Source of the DNA: Cellulomonas sp.
GTDB lineage: Bacteria; Actinomycetota; Actinomycetes; Actinomycetales; Cellulomonadaceae
NCBI GenBank assembly: GCA_031178805.1
Contig: JAPSIJ010000041.1
Span: 1-12,276 of the forward strand
DNA: 12,276 nucleotides
Direction: 5' to 3'
Shown here piece after piece: positions 1-6,190 of the stretch (position 1 is the first letter of the stretch; every line of letters starts with the position of its first letter). Both the position numbers and the translations under genes were made by a program. The notes below the pieces were generated by a model. That model was given only the letters and a program-made list of their open reading frames with translations. It made no database searches and was not told where the DNA came from.

Positions 1-346
1 CGCACGCCACGCAGGTCGCCGCGGCGGGCAGCGCGCGCAGCCGGTCCGCCGGGATCGGCCGCCGGCAGCGGGTGCAGGTCCCGTAGGTGCCCTCCGCCAG
101 CCGGTGCAGCGCGGCGTCCACCTCGGCGACCCGCTCGCGCATGTCGTGGGTGAGCGCGTCGAGGAGCCGCCGCTCGTACGCGATGGTCGAGCCCTCCGGG
201 TCGTGCTCGTCGTCGGTCACCGACTCGCGGGCCGCCGACACGACCGCCTCCCGCTCGGCCCCGGTCCCGGCCAGGCGCGCGAGGGCCTCGCGCCGGCGCT
301 CGTGCAGCGCCGCCGCGACCTCCGCCGGGTCCAGGTCCTCCACCAC
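1..346 (-). CDS. DksA/TraR-type C4 zinc-finger protein (3' end off the window)
   Basis: The reading frame enters at 346 and leaves at the left edge after 115 codons. Residues 1-85 are charged and predicted helical, as in the DksA coiled-coil region. They are followed by a C4 zinc finger with Cys91, Cys94, Cys112 and Cys115 (CxxC-17-CxxC), the DksA/TraR spacing. Family members bind in the RNA polymerase secondary channel; actinobacterial versions are often general transcription or stress regulators, and the exact target here is unknown. Only a few residues are probably missing, because the window ends just after the fourth Cys. The start is the first of two adjacent GTG codons. An in-frame stop lies upstream, and a GATACT box sits 6 bases before it, fitting leaderless transcription. 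The gene diverges from the aminotransferase at 402. Confidence 0.85.
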   Translation of the reverse strand, partial: MVEDLDPAEVAAALHERRREALARLAGTGAEREAVVSAARESVTDDEHDPEGSTIAYERRLLDALTHDMRERVAEVDAALHRLAEGTYGTCTRCRRPIPADRLRALPAAATCVAC

Positions 347-352
347 CCGGCC

Positions 353-358
353 AGTATC
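353..358 (-). promoter_or_regulatory. -10 box for leaderless DksA-like gene
   Basis: Read on the minus strand, GATACT lies 6 bases before the GTG at 346, so transcription should begin at or next to the start codon. There is no ribosome-binding site in between. I see no clear -35 box. This spacing favours the GTG at 346 over the one at 343. Confidence 0.5.
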
Positions 359-389
359 CGCCCGTCACGTGCCGGTGACACGGCGGGGT

Positions 390-395
390 TAGCCT
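390..395 (+). promoter_or_regulatory. -10 box for leaderless aminotransferase gene
   Basis: TAGCCT fits TANNNT and ends 6 bases before the GTG at 402, with no Shine-Dalgarno sequence between. This is the usual geometry of leaderless actinobacterial genes. With the box at 353-358 it makes a compact divergent promoter region of about 55 bases. Confidence 0.55.
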
Positions 396-401
396 GCGCG
401 C

Positions 402-1553
402 GTGCCCCAGATCGCCGCCCACGCCCGCGCCGTCCCGGCCTCCGGCATCCGCCGGGTCACCGAGCTCGCGTGGTCGCTGCCCGGGGCCGTCGTGCTGAGC
501 GTCGGCGAGCCGGACCTCCCGACCGCGCCGCACGTGCTCGCCGCCGCCCGCGACGCGCTCGACCGGGACGACACCGGCTACACGCCCAACGGCGGCATCG
601 CCCCGCTCCGGGACGCCGTGGCGGCGTGGCTGGACGCCGGGCACGCGCCGCCGGTCCGCCGGGACAACGTGTGGGTGACGGCGGGCGGCGCGCAGGCGCT
701 GCACCTGGGGCTCAGCCTGACGGTCGGCGCCGGCGACGGGGTGCTGGTGCCCGACCCGGGGTACCCGCCGTTCACGATGGCGACCCACCTGCTGCAGGCC
801 GAGGCCCAGCCGTACCCGCTGCGGGCCGAGGACGGGTTCCTGCCCGACCCGGCCGCCGTGGCCGCCGCGATCACCGACCGCACCCGGGTGCTGCTGCTCA
901 ACTCGCCGTCCAACCCGCTCGGCACCACCCTGCCCGCCGAGCTGGTCGCCGAGCTGGTCGACCTCGCGCGCCGGCACGACTTGTGGGTGCTGTCCGACGA
1001 GTGCTACGCCGCCTTCACCGGCGGGGAGCCGCACGTGCCCGCCGCCCGGTTCGACACCGACGGCCGGGTGCTCACCCTGCACACCTTCTCCAAGACGTAC
1101 GCGATGACCGGCTTCCGGGTCGGCGTGCTGGTGGTGCCGGACACGATGGCCCCGCTGATGCCGACGCTGCAGGAGTCGGTGATCTCGTGCGTGAACACGC
1201 CCGCGCAGTACGCCGCGCTGGCGGCGCTCACCGGGCCGCAGGACGCCGTCGACCACGCCCGCGCGACGTACCGGGCGCACCGCGACCTCGCCACCGCCCT
1301 GCTCGACGAGCGCGGCATCCCGTGGCTGCCGGCCACCGGCGGGATCTACCTGTGGGCGGACCTGTCGCACGCGACCGGCGGGGACGTCGCCGCCTGGGCC
1401 GAGGAGCTCGTGCGGACGCGGGGCGTCGCGGTCGCGCCCGGCTCGGCCTTCGGCCCGGGCGGCGAGGGGTGGGTGCGGATCTCGCTGACCGCGAGCGCCG
1501 ACGACCTGCGCACCGGCCTGTCCCGCCTGCCCGCGCGGACCGGCGGCGCCTGA
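402..1553 (+). CDS. PLP-dependent class I/II aminotransferase
   Basis: A 383-residue fold-type I aminotransferase of full family length. Visible landmarks are an N-terminal SVGEPD segment, the YTPNGG substrate-site loop, Asn171 in NPLGT, Asp199 and Tyr202 in SDECY (pyridine nitrogen and phenolate contacts), Lys231 in the FSKTYAMTGFRVG motif as the Schiff-base lysine, and Arg359 in the WVRISL segment for the substrate carboxylate. It is a cytoplasmic homodimer in known relatives and should transfer an amino group between an amino acid and a 2-oxo acid. The sequence looks closest to aspartate/aromatic-type aminotransferases. A role as the diaminopimelate-pathway enzyme DapC is possible but not shown. 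The GTG start is set by the TAGCCT box 6 bases upstream. It is probably a single-gene transcript, convergent with the macro-domain gene. Confidence 0.9.
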   Translation: MPQIAAHARAVPASGIRRVTELAWSLPGAVVLSVGEPDLPTAPHVLAAARDALDRDDTGYTPNGGIAPLRDAVAAWLDAGHAPPVRRDNVWVTAGGAQALHLGLSLTVGAGDGVLVPDPGYPPFTMATHLLQAEAQPYPLRAEDGFLPDPAAVAAAITDRTRVLLLNSPSNPLGTTLPAELVAELVDLARRHDLWVLSDECYAAFTGGEPHVPAARFDTDGRVLTLHTFSKTYAMTGFRVGVLVVPDTMAPLMPTLQESVISCVNTPAQYAALAALTGPQDAVDHARATYRAHRDLATALLDERGIPWLPATGGIYLWADLSHATGGDVAAWAEELVRTRGVAVAPGSAFGPGGEGWVRISLTASADDLRTGLSRLPARTGGA

Positions 1554-1559
1554 GGACCC

Positions 1560-1582
1560 GCCGGGGGCCGGCGCCCGCCGGC
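1560..1582. terminator. Hairpin between convergent genes
   Basis: In the 35-base gap between the stop codons of the aminotransferase and the macro-domain gene, GCCGG (1560-1564) pairs with CCGGC (1578-1582), and GGGC (1565-1568) pairs with GCCC (1573-1576). There is one bulged base and a 4-base loop. No T-run follows on either side, as is common in very GC-rich actinobacteria. Its position suits a bidirectional terminator, but this is inferred from structure and context only. Confidence 0.45.
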
Positions 1583-1588
1583 AGCGGC

Positions 1589-2113
1589 TCAGTGCTCCGC
1601 GAGCGCCGTCTCGAACGCCGCGAGCACCGGCGCGGAGAACAGCACGAACCGCACCAGGTCGACCGCGTCGGGGTGCGCCGCGGCCCAGCCGCGCACCGCG
1701 GTGGCCGCCGCCTCGGCCACCGCCGGAGCCGGCCAGCCGTAGACGCCGGCGCTCACGGCGGGGAACGCGACCGTCCGCGCGCCGAGCTCCGCCGCGACGT
1801 CCAGCGACCGGGTGACGCAGGACCGCAGCAGCGCGGGGTCCGTCTGCCCGGCGCGGGCGTCCGGCCCGACGGTGTGGATCACCCAGCGGGCGGGCAGCCG
1901 TCCCGCCGGGGTGGCCACGGCGTCGCCGACGGGCAGCCCGTCCGGCAGCGTGGTCCGGCGCAGCTCCCGGCACGCGGCCAGCAGCTCCGGGCCGGCGGCG
2001 GCGTGCAGGGCGCCGTCGACGCCCCCGCCGCCGAGCAGCGTGGAGTTGGCGGCGTTCACGACGGCGTCGACGTCCTGCGTGGTGAGGTCCCCGGGGACCG
2101 CCTCGATGCGCAC
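1589..2113 (-). CDS. Macro-domain protein, probable ADP-ribosyl/O-acetyl-ADP-ribose hydrolase
   Basis: A single-domain macro protein of 174 residues. Diagnostic parts are GDLT near residue 8 with the following VDAVVNAAN (Asn20 and Asn23), the glycine loop GGGGVDGA at 28-35 with Asp33, then PVGDAV, the WVIHTVGP strand and the FPAVSAGVYGWP loop that grips the distal ribose and phosphates. This is the MacroD/YmdB type, whose members remove acetyl from O-acetyl-ADP-ribose and ADP-ribose from acidic side chains; the Asn and Asp residues they need are present. The GTG at 2113 is chosen because the macro fold begins at once and a G-run (GGGGG) lies just upstream. No antitoxin-like or sirtuin partner is adjacent, so it looks like a stand-alone housekeeping enzyme. 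Confidence 0.9.
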   Translation of the reverse strand: MRIEAVPGDLTTQDVDAVVNAANSTLLGGGGVDGALHAAAGPELLAACRELRRTTLPDGLPVGDAVATPAGRLPARWVIHTVGPDARAGQTDPALLRSCVTRSLDVAAELGARTVAFPAVSAGVYGWPAPAVAEAAATAVRGWAAAHPDAVDLVRFVLFSAPVLAAFETALAEH

Positions 2114-2148
2114 GCCCCCATCGTCGCGCGCCCGCCCGGTCCCCGCTC

Positions 2149-2154
2149 TACGGT
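2149..2154 (+). promoter_or_regulatory. Possible -10 box for the small acidic protein gene
   Basis: TACGGT fits TANNNT and would give a transcript start near 2161, leaving a leader of about 40 bases that contains the GGAGG ribosome-binding site. No convincing -35 is visible, so this is a weak call. Confidence 0.3.
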
Positions 2155-2202
2155 GAGCAGCGAGCCGGCCCCGCCGGCGGGCCGCCGACCTGGAGGACAG
2201 AC

Positions 2203-2412
2203 GTGACCGAGCCGATCCCCACCGAGCCCACCCCCACCGGCCCCGACGGCAGCGAGGCCGTCCCCGTCGGGCACGACGGCCGCGCGGACGTCCCGCTGCT
2301 GGAGGACGACGAGACCGTCCCGCCGCGGCCCGAGGAGGACGTGGCCGACGTCGCTCGCGCCGTCCCGGACCCCGCCGGCCACGGCACCCCCGACGCGCGC
2401 CTGCACCCCTGA
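2203..2412 (+). CDS. Small acidic, proline-rich protein of unknown function
   Basis: A 69-residue product rich in Pro, Asp, Glu and Gly, with no hydrophobic stretch, signal peptide or recognisable motif. It is probably intrinsically disordered and cytosolic. The N-terminal part has short PTEPTPTGP repeats, and the middle is strongly acidic (around LLEDDETVPPRPEEDVADV). Coding status rests on a strong GGAGG ribosome-binding site at 2192-2196, six bases before the GTG, and on a sensible stop just before an intergenic repeat. The sequence looks like the short Asp/Glu-rich hypothetical proteins common in high-GC actinobacteria. I do not recognise a function. The downstream acetyltransferase is separated by 150 bases with a palindrome, so the two are probably not co-transcribed. 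Confidence 0.6.
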   Translation: MTEPIPTEPTPTGPDGSEAVPVGHDGRADVPLLEDDETVPPRPEEDVADVARAVPDPAGHGTPDARLHP

Positions 2413-2428
2413 CCCTCCCCTGACCCAC

Positions 2429-2502
2429 CGCCGAGGTCGAGCGGTCGTCCGCCTCGCAGGGGCGCGATCCCTCGACCTCGGGACGACCCCTCGACCTCGG
2501 CG
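2429..2502. repeat. Intergenic palindrome A with three copies of a core unit
   Basis: Two 22-base arms, 2429-2450 and 2481-2502, are inverted copies matching at 21 of 22 positions around a 30-base loop. The core CCCTCGACCTCGG occurs twice in direct orientation (2469-2481 and 2488-2500, 19 bases apart), and its complement CCGAGGTCGAG lies in the left arm. The left arm can therefore pair with either right copy. It sits in the 153-base gap between the small acidic protein and the acetyltransferase genes, where I see no coding. It could act as a terminator, a protein-binding site or a REP-like dispersed repeat; no T-run follows. Confidence 0.7.
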
Positions 2503-2565
2503 TGCCGACGTGCCGTGCCGCACGTCGCGGCGGCGACCGGCGGACGCGTGCGGCATGCTGGCGGC

Positions 2566-3048
2566 GTGCAGATCCGGCGGGTGCAGGAAGACGACTGGCA
2601 GGCGGTCCGCGACGTCCGGATCCGGGCGCTGCGCGAGGACCCGGACCACTTCGGCTCCTCGCTGGCCCGGGAGGAGATGTTCGCGGAGACGCACTGGCGG
2701 ATGCGGCTGCGCACCTCCGCGACCTGGGTGGTCGACGACGACGGCACCCCGCGCGGCCTGGTCGCGATGATCCAGGAGCCCGGGTCGCCGACGTCCGACC
2801 GGCACGTCGTCCAGCTCTGGGTGGCGCCGGAGGCCCGGCGGCGCGGGCTGGCGTGGGCGCTGCTGGACACCGTCCGGGAGGCCGCGCTGGCCGAGGGCGC
2901 GGACACCCTCTCGCTGTGGGTCACCGACGACAACCACGCGGCCGGCGACCTCTACGTGCGCGCGGGCTTCGTCCGCACGTCCGAGCGGCACCCGCTGCCC
3001 CGCGACCCGCGGCGCGTCGAGGAGCGGCTGGTGCTCCGGCTGCGCTGA
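2566..3048 (+). CDS. GNAT-family N-acetyltransferase
   Basis: A 160-residue single GNAT domain. The acetyl-CoA pyrophosphate loop is visible as VAPEARRRGLAWALL (R-x-x-G-x-A type), preceded by the beta-4 strand HVVQLWV and followed by the beta-5 strand TLSLWVTDDN. The C-terminal motif YVRAGFVRTSERHPLP is typical of the family. The acceptor substrate cannot be read from sequence; small molecules, ribosomal proteins and antibiotics are all possible. GTG at 2566 is preferred because the domain starts directly with QIRRVQEDDW. An earlier ATG at 2515 would add 17 low-complexity residues and run into the palindrome flank. A CATGCT sequence 6 bases before the GTG is a poor match to a leaderless -10. 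The gene converges on dtd with a 26-base gap. Confidence 0.85.
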   Translation: MQIRRVQEDDWQAVRDVRIRALREDPDHFGSSLAREEMFAETHWRMRLRTSATWVVDDDGTPRGLVAMIQEPGSPTSDRHVVQLWVAPEARRRGLAWALLDTVREAALAEGADTLSLWVTDDNHAAGDLYVRAGFVRTSERHPLPRDPRRVEERLVLRLR

Positions 3049-3074
3049 GCGGTTCCCGGTCGGGTCGCGCCCCG

Positions 3075-3515
3075 TCAGGCCGGCTCGGGCACGGACTCCA
3101 GCAGGATCGTCACGGGCCCGTCGTTCACCAGCTCGACGGCCATGTCGGCGCCGAACACGCCCGTGGCGACCGTCAGGCCCCGGGCGCGCAGCGCCGCCAC
3201 CACCGCGTCGACCAGCGGCTCGGCCACCGGACCGGGCGCGGCCGCGTTCCAGGTGGGGCGCCGGCCCTTGCGCGCGTCGCCGTAGAGCGTGAACTGGCTG
3301 ACGACCAGCACGGGCGCGCCCGCCTCGACCGCCGACCGCTCGTCGCGCAGGATCCGCAGCTCGGCGACCTTGCGGGCGATGTGCTCCACCTGCGCCGGGC
3401 CGTCGCCGGGCGTCACACCGACCAGCACGACCAGCCCGGGCCCCTCGAACGCCCCGACGACCGCGCCGTCGACCGTCACCGAGGCGCGGGTCGCGCGCTG
3501 GACGACCGCCCTCAC
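3075..3515 (-). CDS. dtd: D-aminoacyl-tRNA deacylase
   Basis: A 146-residue protein of standard Dtd length that hydrolyses D-amino acids (and mischarged glycine) from tRNA, a proofreading step in the cytoplasm. It begins with the family N-terminus RAVVQRATRASVTVDG. It carries both signature motifs: SQFTLYGD at 73-80, and NDGPVT at 131-136 with the Gly133-Pro134 pair that forms the chirality-checking cis-proline. The GTG start overlaps the TGA of the asparaginase gene in a GTGA tetranucleotide, so translation is probably coupled. It is the last gene of the operon that starts at 5007. No obvious terminator hairpin follows in the short gap to the convergent acetyltransferase gene. Confidence 0.95.
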   Translation of the reverse strand: MRAVVQRATRASVTVDGAVVGAFEGPGLVVLVGVTPGDGPAQVEHIARKVAELRILRDERSAVEAGAPVLVVSQFTLYGDARKGRRPTWNAAAPGPVAEPLVDAVVAALRARGLTVATGVFGADMAVELVNDGPVTILLESVPEPA

Positions 3516-4669
3516 GACGCGGTGGCGCCGGCGGGGGCGCCGGTCCCCGGGTCGTCCCCGGCGCCGGCGTCCGGACCGAAGGCGGGCACGACCGCGCCGA
3601 CCGGCTCGCCGTGGCCCAGCACCGGGGTGCTGCCGAGCGCCGCGAGGGCGTCGAGGTCCACGCCGGGGACGCCGGCCGCGCCGGCCACCCGCAGCGCCGC
3701 CGCCAGCACCGCGGGCCGCGGGCGGGCGGAGCCGTCGAGCACCTTGAGCGCCAGCGCGGACCCGTCCGGCAGGCCCGCCGCGTACACGCCGTCGGCGCCG
3801 TCCTTCGCGACCAGCCCGGGCACCGCCTGCATCGCCCGGGTGACGTCGCGCGCGGCCCCGCCGACCAGGACGGGGTGCCCGGACATCGCCGTGGCCACCC
3901 GGGCGAGCGGCGTCCCCGGCTCGGTGGCCGGGGCGACGGCGATCCGCGCGAACGCCCGGGCCAGCCCGAGCAGCGTGGTGGAGAACAGGGGCGCGCCGCA
4001 GCCGTCCACCGTGGTGTGCCACGCCTGGACCCCGGTCAGCTCCTCGACCGCCGCCCGGCACGCCACCTGCACCGGGTGCTCGGCGTCCAGGTAGCCCTCG
4101 GGCTGCCAGCCCGGCTCGTCGGCGTGCGCCACGCAGGTCGCCAGCATCGCCGCGTGCTTGCCCGAGCAGTTCTGCGCGACCGGCTCGGGGCCGTGGCCGT
4201 CCTGCCGCCAGGCGAACGCCGCGTCGGGGTCCAGCGGCAGGTCCGGGGTGTTGTCCAGCGCGGACTCGTCGAGCCCCGCACCCAGCAGCGTCTCCCGCAC
4301 CACCCGCAGGTGCTCGGAGGTGCCGTCGTGGCTCGCGCACGCGAGGGCCAGGTGGGGGCCGTCCAGGTCGACGCCCGCCCGGAGCATGCCGACGGCCTGC
4401 AGCGGCTTCAGCGAGGACCGCGCGAGCACGGTGACCTCCGGGTCGCCGAGCGCGAGCGCCACGGACCCGTCCGGCGCGAGCACCACCAGGTGCCCCAGGT
4501 GCACGGACTCCACGAGGTCGCCGCGCACGACGCGCGCCAGCGGCACGGCGGCCGAGGCGACGTCGCCCGACCGGTCCGCCGCACGGGCGACGACGGCCGC
4601 CGCCGCGGGGGTGCCGTGCAGCCGCTCGGTGAGCAGCGGCCCGCCGGGACGCAGCCCCGGCACGGTCAC
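3512..4669 (-). CDS. Zinc-type L-asparaginase (asparaginase II / Rhizobium etli class 3 family)
   Basis: A 385-residue protein that should hydrolyse L-asparagine to aspartate and ammonia. Known family members (R. etli ReAV type) use a Ser-x-x-Lys tandem plus a Cys/Lys/Cys metal site. Here these appear as Ser85 and Lys88 in RSSLKPLQ, Cys168 and Lys171 in NCSGKHAAML, and Cys224 in DGCGAPLF, with ASHDGTSEH at 112-120. About 35 N-terminal residues (1-40, Ala/Arg/Gly-rich) precede the usual family start; no later start codon in this stretch removes them. There is no signal peptide, so it is probably cytoplasmic. GTG at 4669 is chosen because it forms a GTGA overlap with the stop of the DUF2516-like gene; GTG at 4672 is the alternative. 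The 3' end likewise overlaps dtd by 4 bases. It is unrelated to the type I/II AnsA/AnsB enzymes. Confidence 0.88.
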   Translation of the reverse strand: MTVPGLRPGGPLLTERLHGTPAAAAVVARAADRSGDVASAAVPLARVVRGDLVESVHLGHLVVLAPDGSVALALGDPEVTVLARSSLKPLQAVGMLRAGVDLDGPHLALACASHDGTSEHLRVVRETLLGAGLDESALDNTPDLPLDPDAAFAWRQDGHGPEPVAQNCSGKHAAMLATCVAHADEPGWQPEGYLDAEHPVQVACRAAVEELTGVQAWHTTVDGCGAPLFSTTLLGLARAFARIAVAPATEPGTPLARVATAMSGHPVLVGGAARDVTRAMQAVPGLVAKDGADGVYAAGLPDGSALALKVLDGSARPRPAVLAAALRVAGAAGVPGVDLDALAALGSTPVLGHGEPVGAVVPAFGPDAGAGDDPGTGAPAGATAS

Positions 4670-5007
4670 CACCCGCCCCGGGACGGACCGCCGCCGGCGC
4701 CGCGGCGGCGGGAGTGCGGGCCCAGCGCGGGCCGCACGTCCACGAGGTAGACGATCGCCGCCACCGCGCTGAGCAGCGACAGGAACGTCGGGAACGCCCC
4801 GAGGCCCAGGGGCGGCGGCACGGAGAAGAAGGCCACCGCCGTGGCGATGCCCAGGATGATCGACCAGATCTGCTTGGTCCGCTTGCCCGCGGCGACGAAC
4901 GCGCTCGCCGGCCGGCGCAGCGCGTCGACGAGCGCCCACACGGTGAGCACGAGGATGACGAGCGAGAACAGCAGGAACAGCAGAATCTGCACGTTGGCGA
5001 AGATCAC
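4666..5007 (-). CDS. DUF2516-like small membrane protein
   Basis: A 113-residue protein with an N-terminal transmembrane helix (about residues 5-27), the short cytosolic-looking motif VDALRRPASAFVAAGKRTKQIW, and two further hydrophobic segments (about 49-62 and 70-90). The charged, glycine-rich C-terminus has RRRG and GGGPS runs. The ALRRP..AF..AGKRTK pattern after the first helix is what I associate with the actinobacterial DUF2516 family; function is not known. The first gene of the asparaginase-dtd operon, it starts at a GTG whose TAGGCT box is 7 bases upstream, with no Shine-Dalgarno. Its TGA overlaps the asparaginase GTG by 4 bases. Confidence 0.8.
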   Translation of the reverse strand: MIFANVQILLFLLFSLVILVLTVWALVDALRRPASAFVAAGKRTKQIWSIILGIATAVAFFSVPPPLGLGAFPTFLSLLSAVAAIVYLVDVRPALGPHSRRRGAGGGPSRGGW

Positions 5008-5014
5008 GGGGGCG

Positions 5015-5020
5015 AGCCTA
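5015..5020 (-). promoter_or_regulatory. -10 box of the leaderless DUF2516-asparaginase-dtd operon
   Basis: Read on the minus strand, TAGGCT ends 7 bases before the GTG at 5007. This fits transcription starting at the initiation codon and separates this operon from the FUSC gene upstream. Confidence 0.55.
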
Positions 5021-5049
5021 CGGGGCGGCGGTCCCCCGCACAGCCCGCG

Positions 5050-5071
5050 CCCGCCCGGCGTCCCGGGCGGG
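5050..5071 (-). terminator. Strong GC hairpin directly after the FUSC gene stop
   Basis: A perfect 9-base-pair stem (CCCGCCCGG with CCGGGCGGG, 4-base loop) begins on the base after the TGA at 5072-5074. There is no T-run. Its position at the end of the 8091-5072 operon and before the next operon's promoter supports a terminator or a 3'-end-stabilising hairpin. Confidence 0.6.
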
Positions 5072-6190
5072 TCAGAGCTCCGGCAGCGTCTCCCGGGCGG
5101 TGCGCGCGTCCACGCCGCTGGCCTCCAGCAGGTCCACCACGAGGGAGCGGAGCAGCAGCACCAGGCTCTGCGCCTGCCAGTCGTCCGGGGTGAGCGTGAA
5201 CGGGTCCAGCTCCGCGGCCAGCCGCAGCAGCTCCTCGCGCGAACGCAGCGGCTCCGTGCCGGAGCCGAGGGCCGCGGCCAGCGCGTCCGCGGCCAGCGCG
5301 ACCCGCTCCACCGCGTCCGCGACCGGCGCGAGGTCGTGCGGCGGCTCGGCCTCGACCGTGGCCAGCGACCGGCGCGCGAGCACCCGCGCGTTGCGCACCG
5401 CGCGGTCCACCCGCACGGCCGACTGCCCGACCCACGTCAGCTCGGCGCGGTGCCGGCGCGACGCCGGGGACACCCGCGCGAGGTCCCGGGCCGAGCGGGC
5501 GGCGTCCTGCCACTCGTCGAGCGCCGGCTGGCTGGCGCGGCCCCGGATCAGCGCGTCCTGCACGTCGTGCGCGTCACCGGTCCGCAGGCCGCGGGCGAGC
5601 AGCCGCAGCATCCCGGCCATCTCCACCACGGCCGCCCGGCCCTGCGCGCGCGGCCGGCGGCGGGGGTCGCTCGGGGTCAGCGCCGCGACGGCGAGGGCGA
5701 CCAGGCCGCCGACCAGGGCGTCGGTCCACCGGCCCACCGGGCCGCCGGACGCGCCGACCGCGGGCAGCCCGACGATCACGATCGACTGCACGCCCGCCTG
5801 CGTGGTCAGCATCGGCCCGCGGTCCAGGAAGCGGGCGACCAGCGCGGCGACGCCCAGCACGAGCGCCACCTGCCAGGGGCCGGTGCCGATGCCGTGCACC
5901 ACCAGGTCGCCCAGCCCGACGCCCAGCGCGACGCCGACCGCCAGCTCGGCCACCCGGCGCAGGTCGCGGTCCGTGGTGAACCCCAGGGCGATCCACGCGC
6001 TGACCGGGGCGAAGAACGGGGCGCTGTGCCCCAGGACGGAGAAGGCGATCGCGTACGCGACCCCCGCGGCGACGACCGCCTGCAGCACCGGGACGAACGC
6101 CGTGCGGACCCGTGCCCAGCCCTGCCGGGCGCGGGCGGCGACCTGCACCCGGACGGAGGACGGGCCGCGCCCGCGCTCGTCCGGGGTCAC
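5072..6190 (-). CDS. FUSC / aromatic-acid-exporter-like membrane protein
   Basis: A 372-residue protein with an N-terminal block of about six hydrophobic segments (roughly residues 33-53, 58-71, 80-100, 106-120, 130-145 and 157-172) and a long, soluble, helical, Arg/Glu-rich C-terminal half. This layout, with the PVLQAVVAAGVAY first helix and the RWTDALVGGLVAL last helix, matches the FUSC/DUF939 (ArAE-like) group. Better-known members of the group, such as AaeB and fusaric acid resistance proteins, export aromatic acids. The substrate here cannot be inferred, and short actinobacterial members are largely uncharacterised. The GTG start overlaps the TGA of the ygfZ-like gene (GTGA), so it is translated from the same mRNA. 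A strong hairpin follows the stop. Confidence 0.75.
   Translation of the reverse strand: MTPDERGRGPSSVRVQVAARARQGWARVRTAFVPVLQAVVAAGVAYAIAFSVLGHSAPFFAPVSAWIALGFTTDRDLRRVAELAVGVALGVGLGDLVVHGIGTGPWQVALVLGVAALVARFLDRGPMLTTQAGVQSIVIVGLPAVGASGGPVGRWTDALVGGLVALAVAALTPSDPRRRPRAQGRAAVVEMAGMLRLLARGLRTGDAHDVQDALIRGRASQPALDEWQDAARSARDLARVSPASRRHRAELTWVGQSAVRVDRAVRNARVLARRSLATVEAEPPHDLAPVADAVERVALAADALAAALGSGTEPLRSREELLRLAAELDPFTLTPDDWQAQSLVLLLRSLVVDLLEASGVDARTARETLPEL

Noticed and set aside
402..1553. Assignment of the aminotransferase as DapC
   Set aside because: The catalytic motifs are shared by many class I aminotransferases, and no lysine-pathway gene is adjacent, so only the family is given.
104..2206. 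Long plus-strand reading frame of 700 codons across the aminotransferase and macro-domain region
   Set aside because: It is Arg/Gly/Ala/Pro-rich with no fold or motif and lies out of frame with two recognisable genes. Such frames arise from the extreme GC bias at third positions.
2515..2565. Upstream ATG for the acetyltransferase
   Set aside because: It would add 17 residues unlike any GNAT N-terminus. The GTG at 2566 begins exactly where the domain begins.
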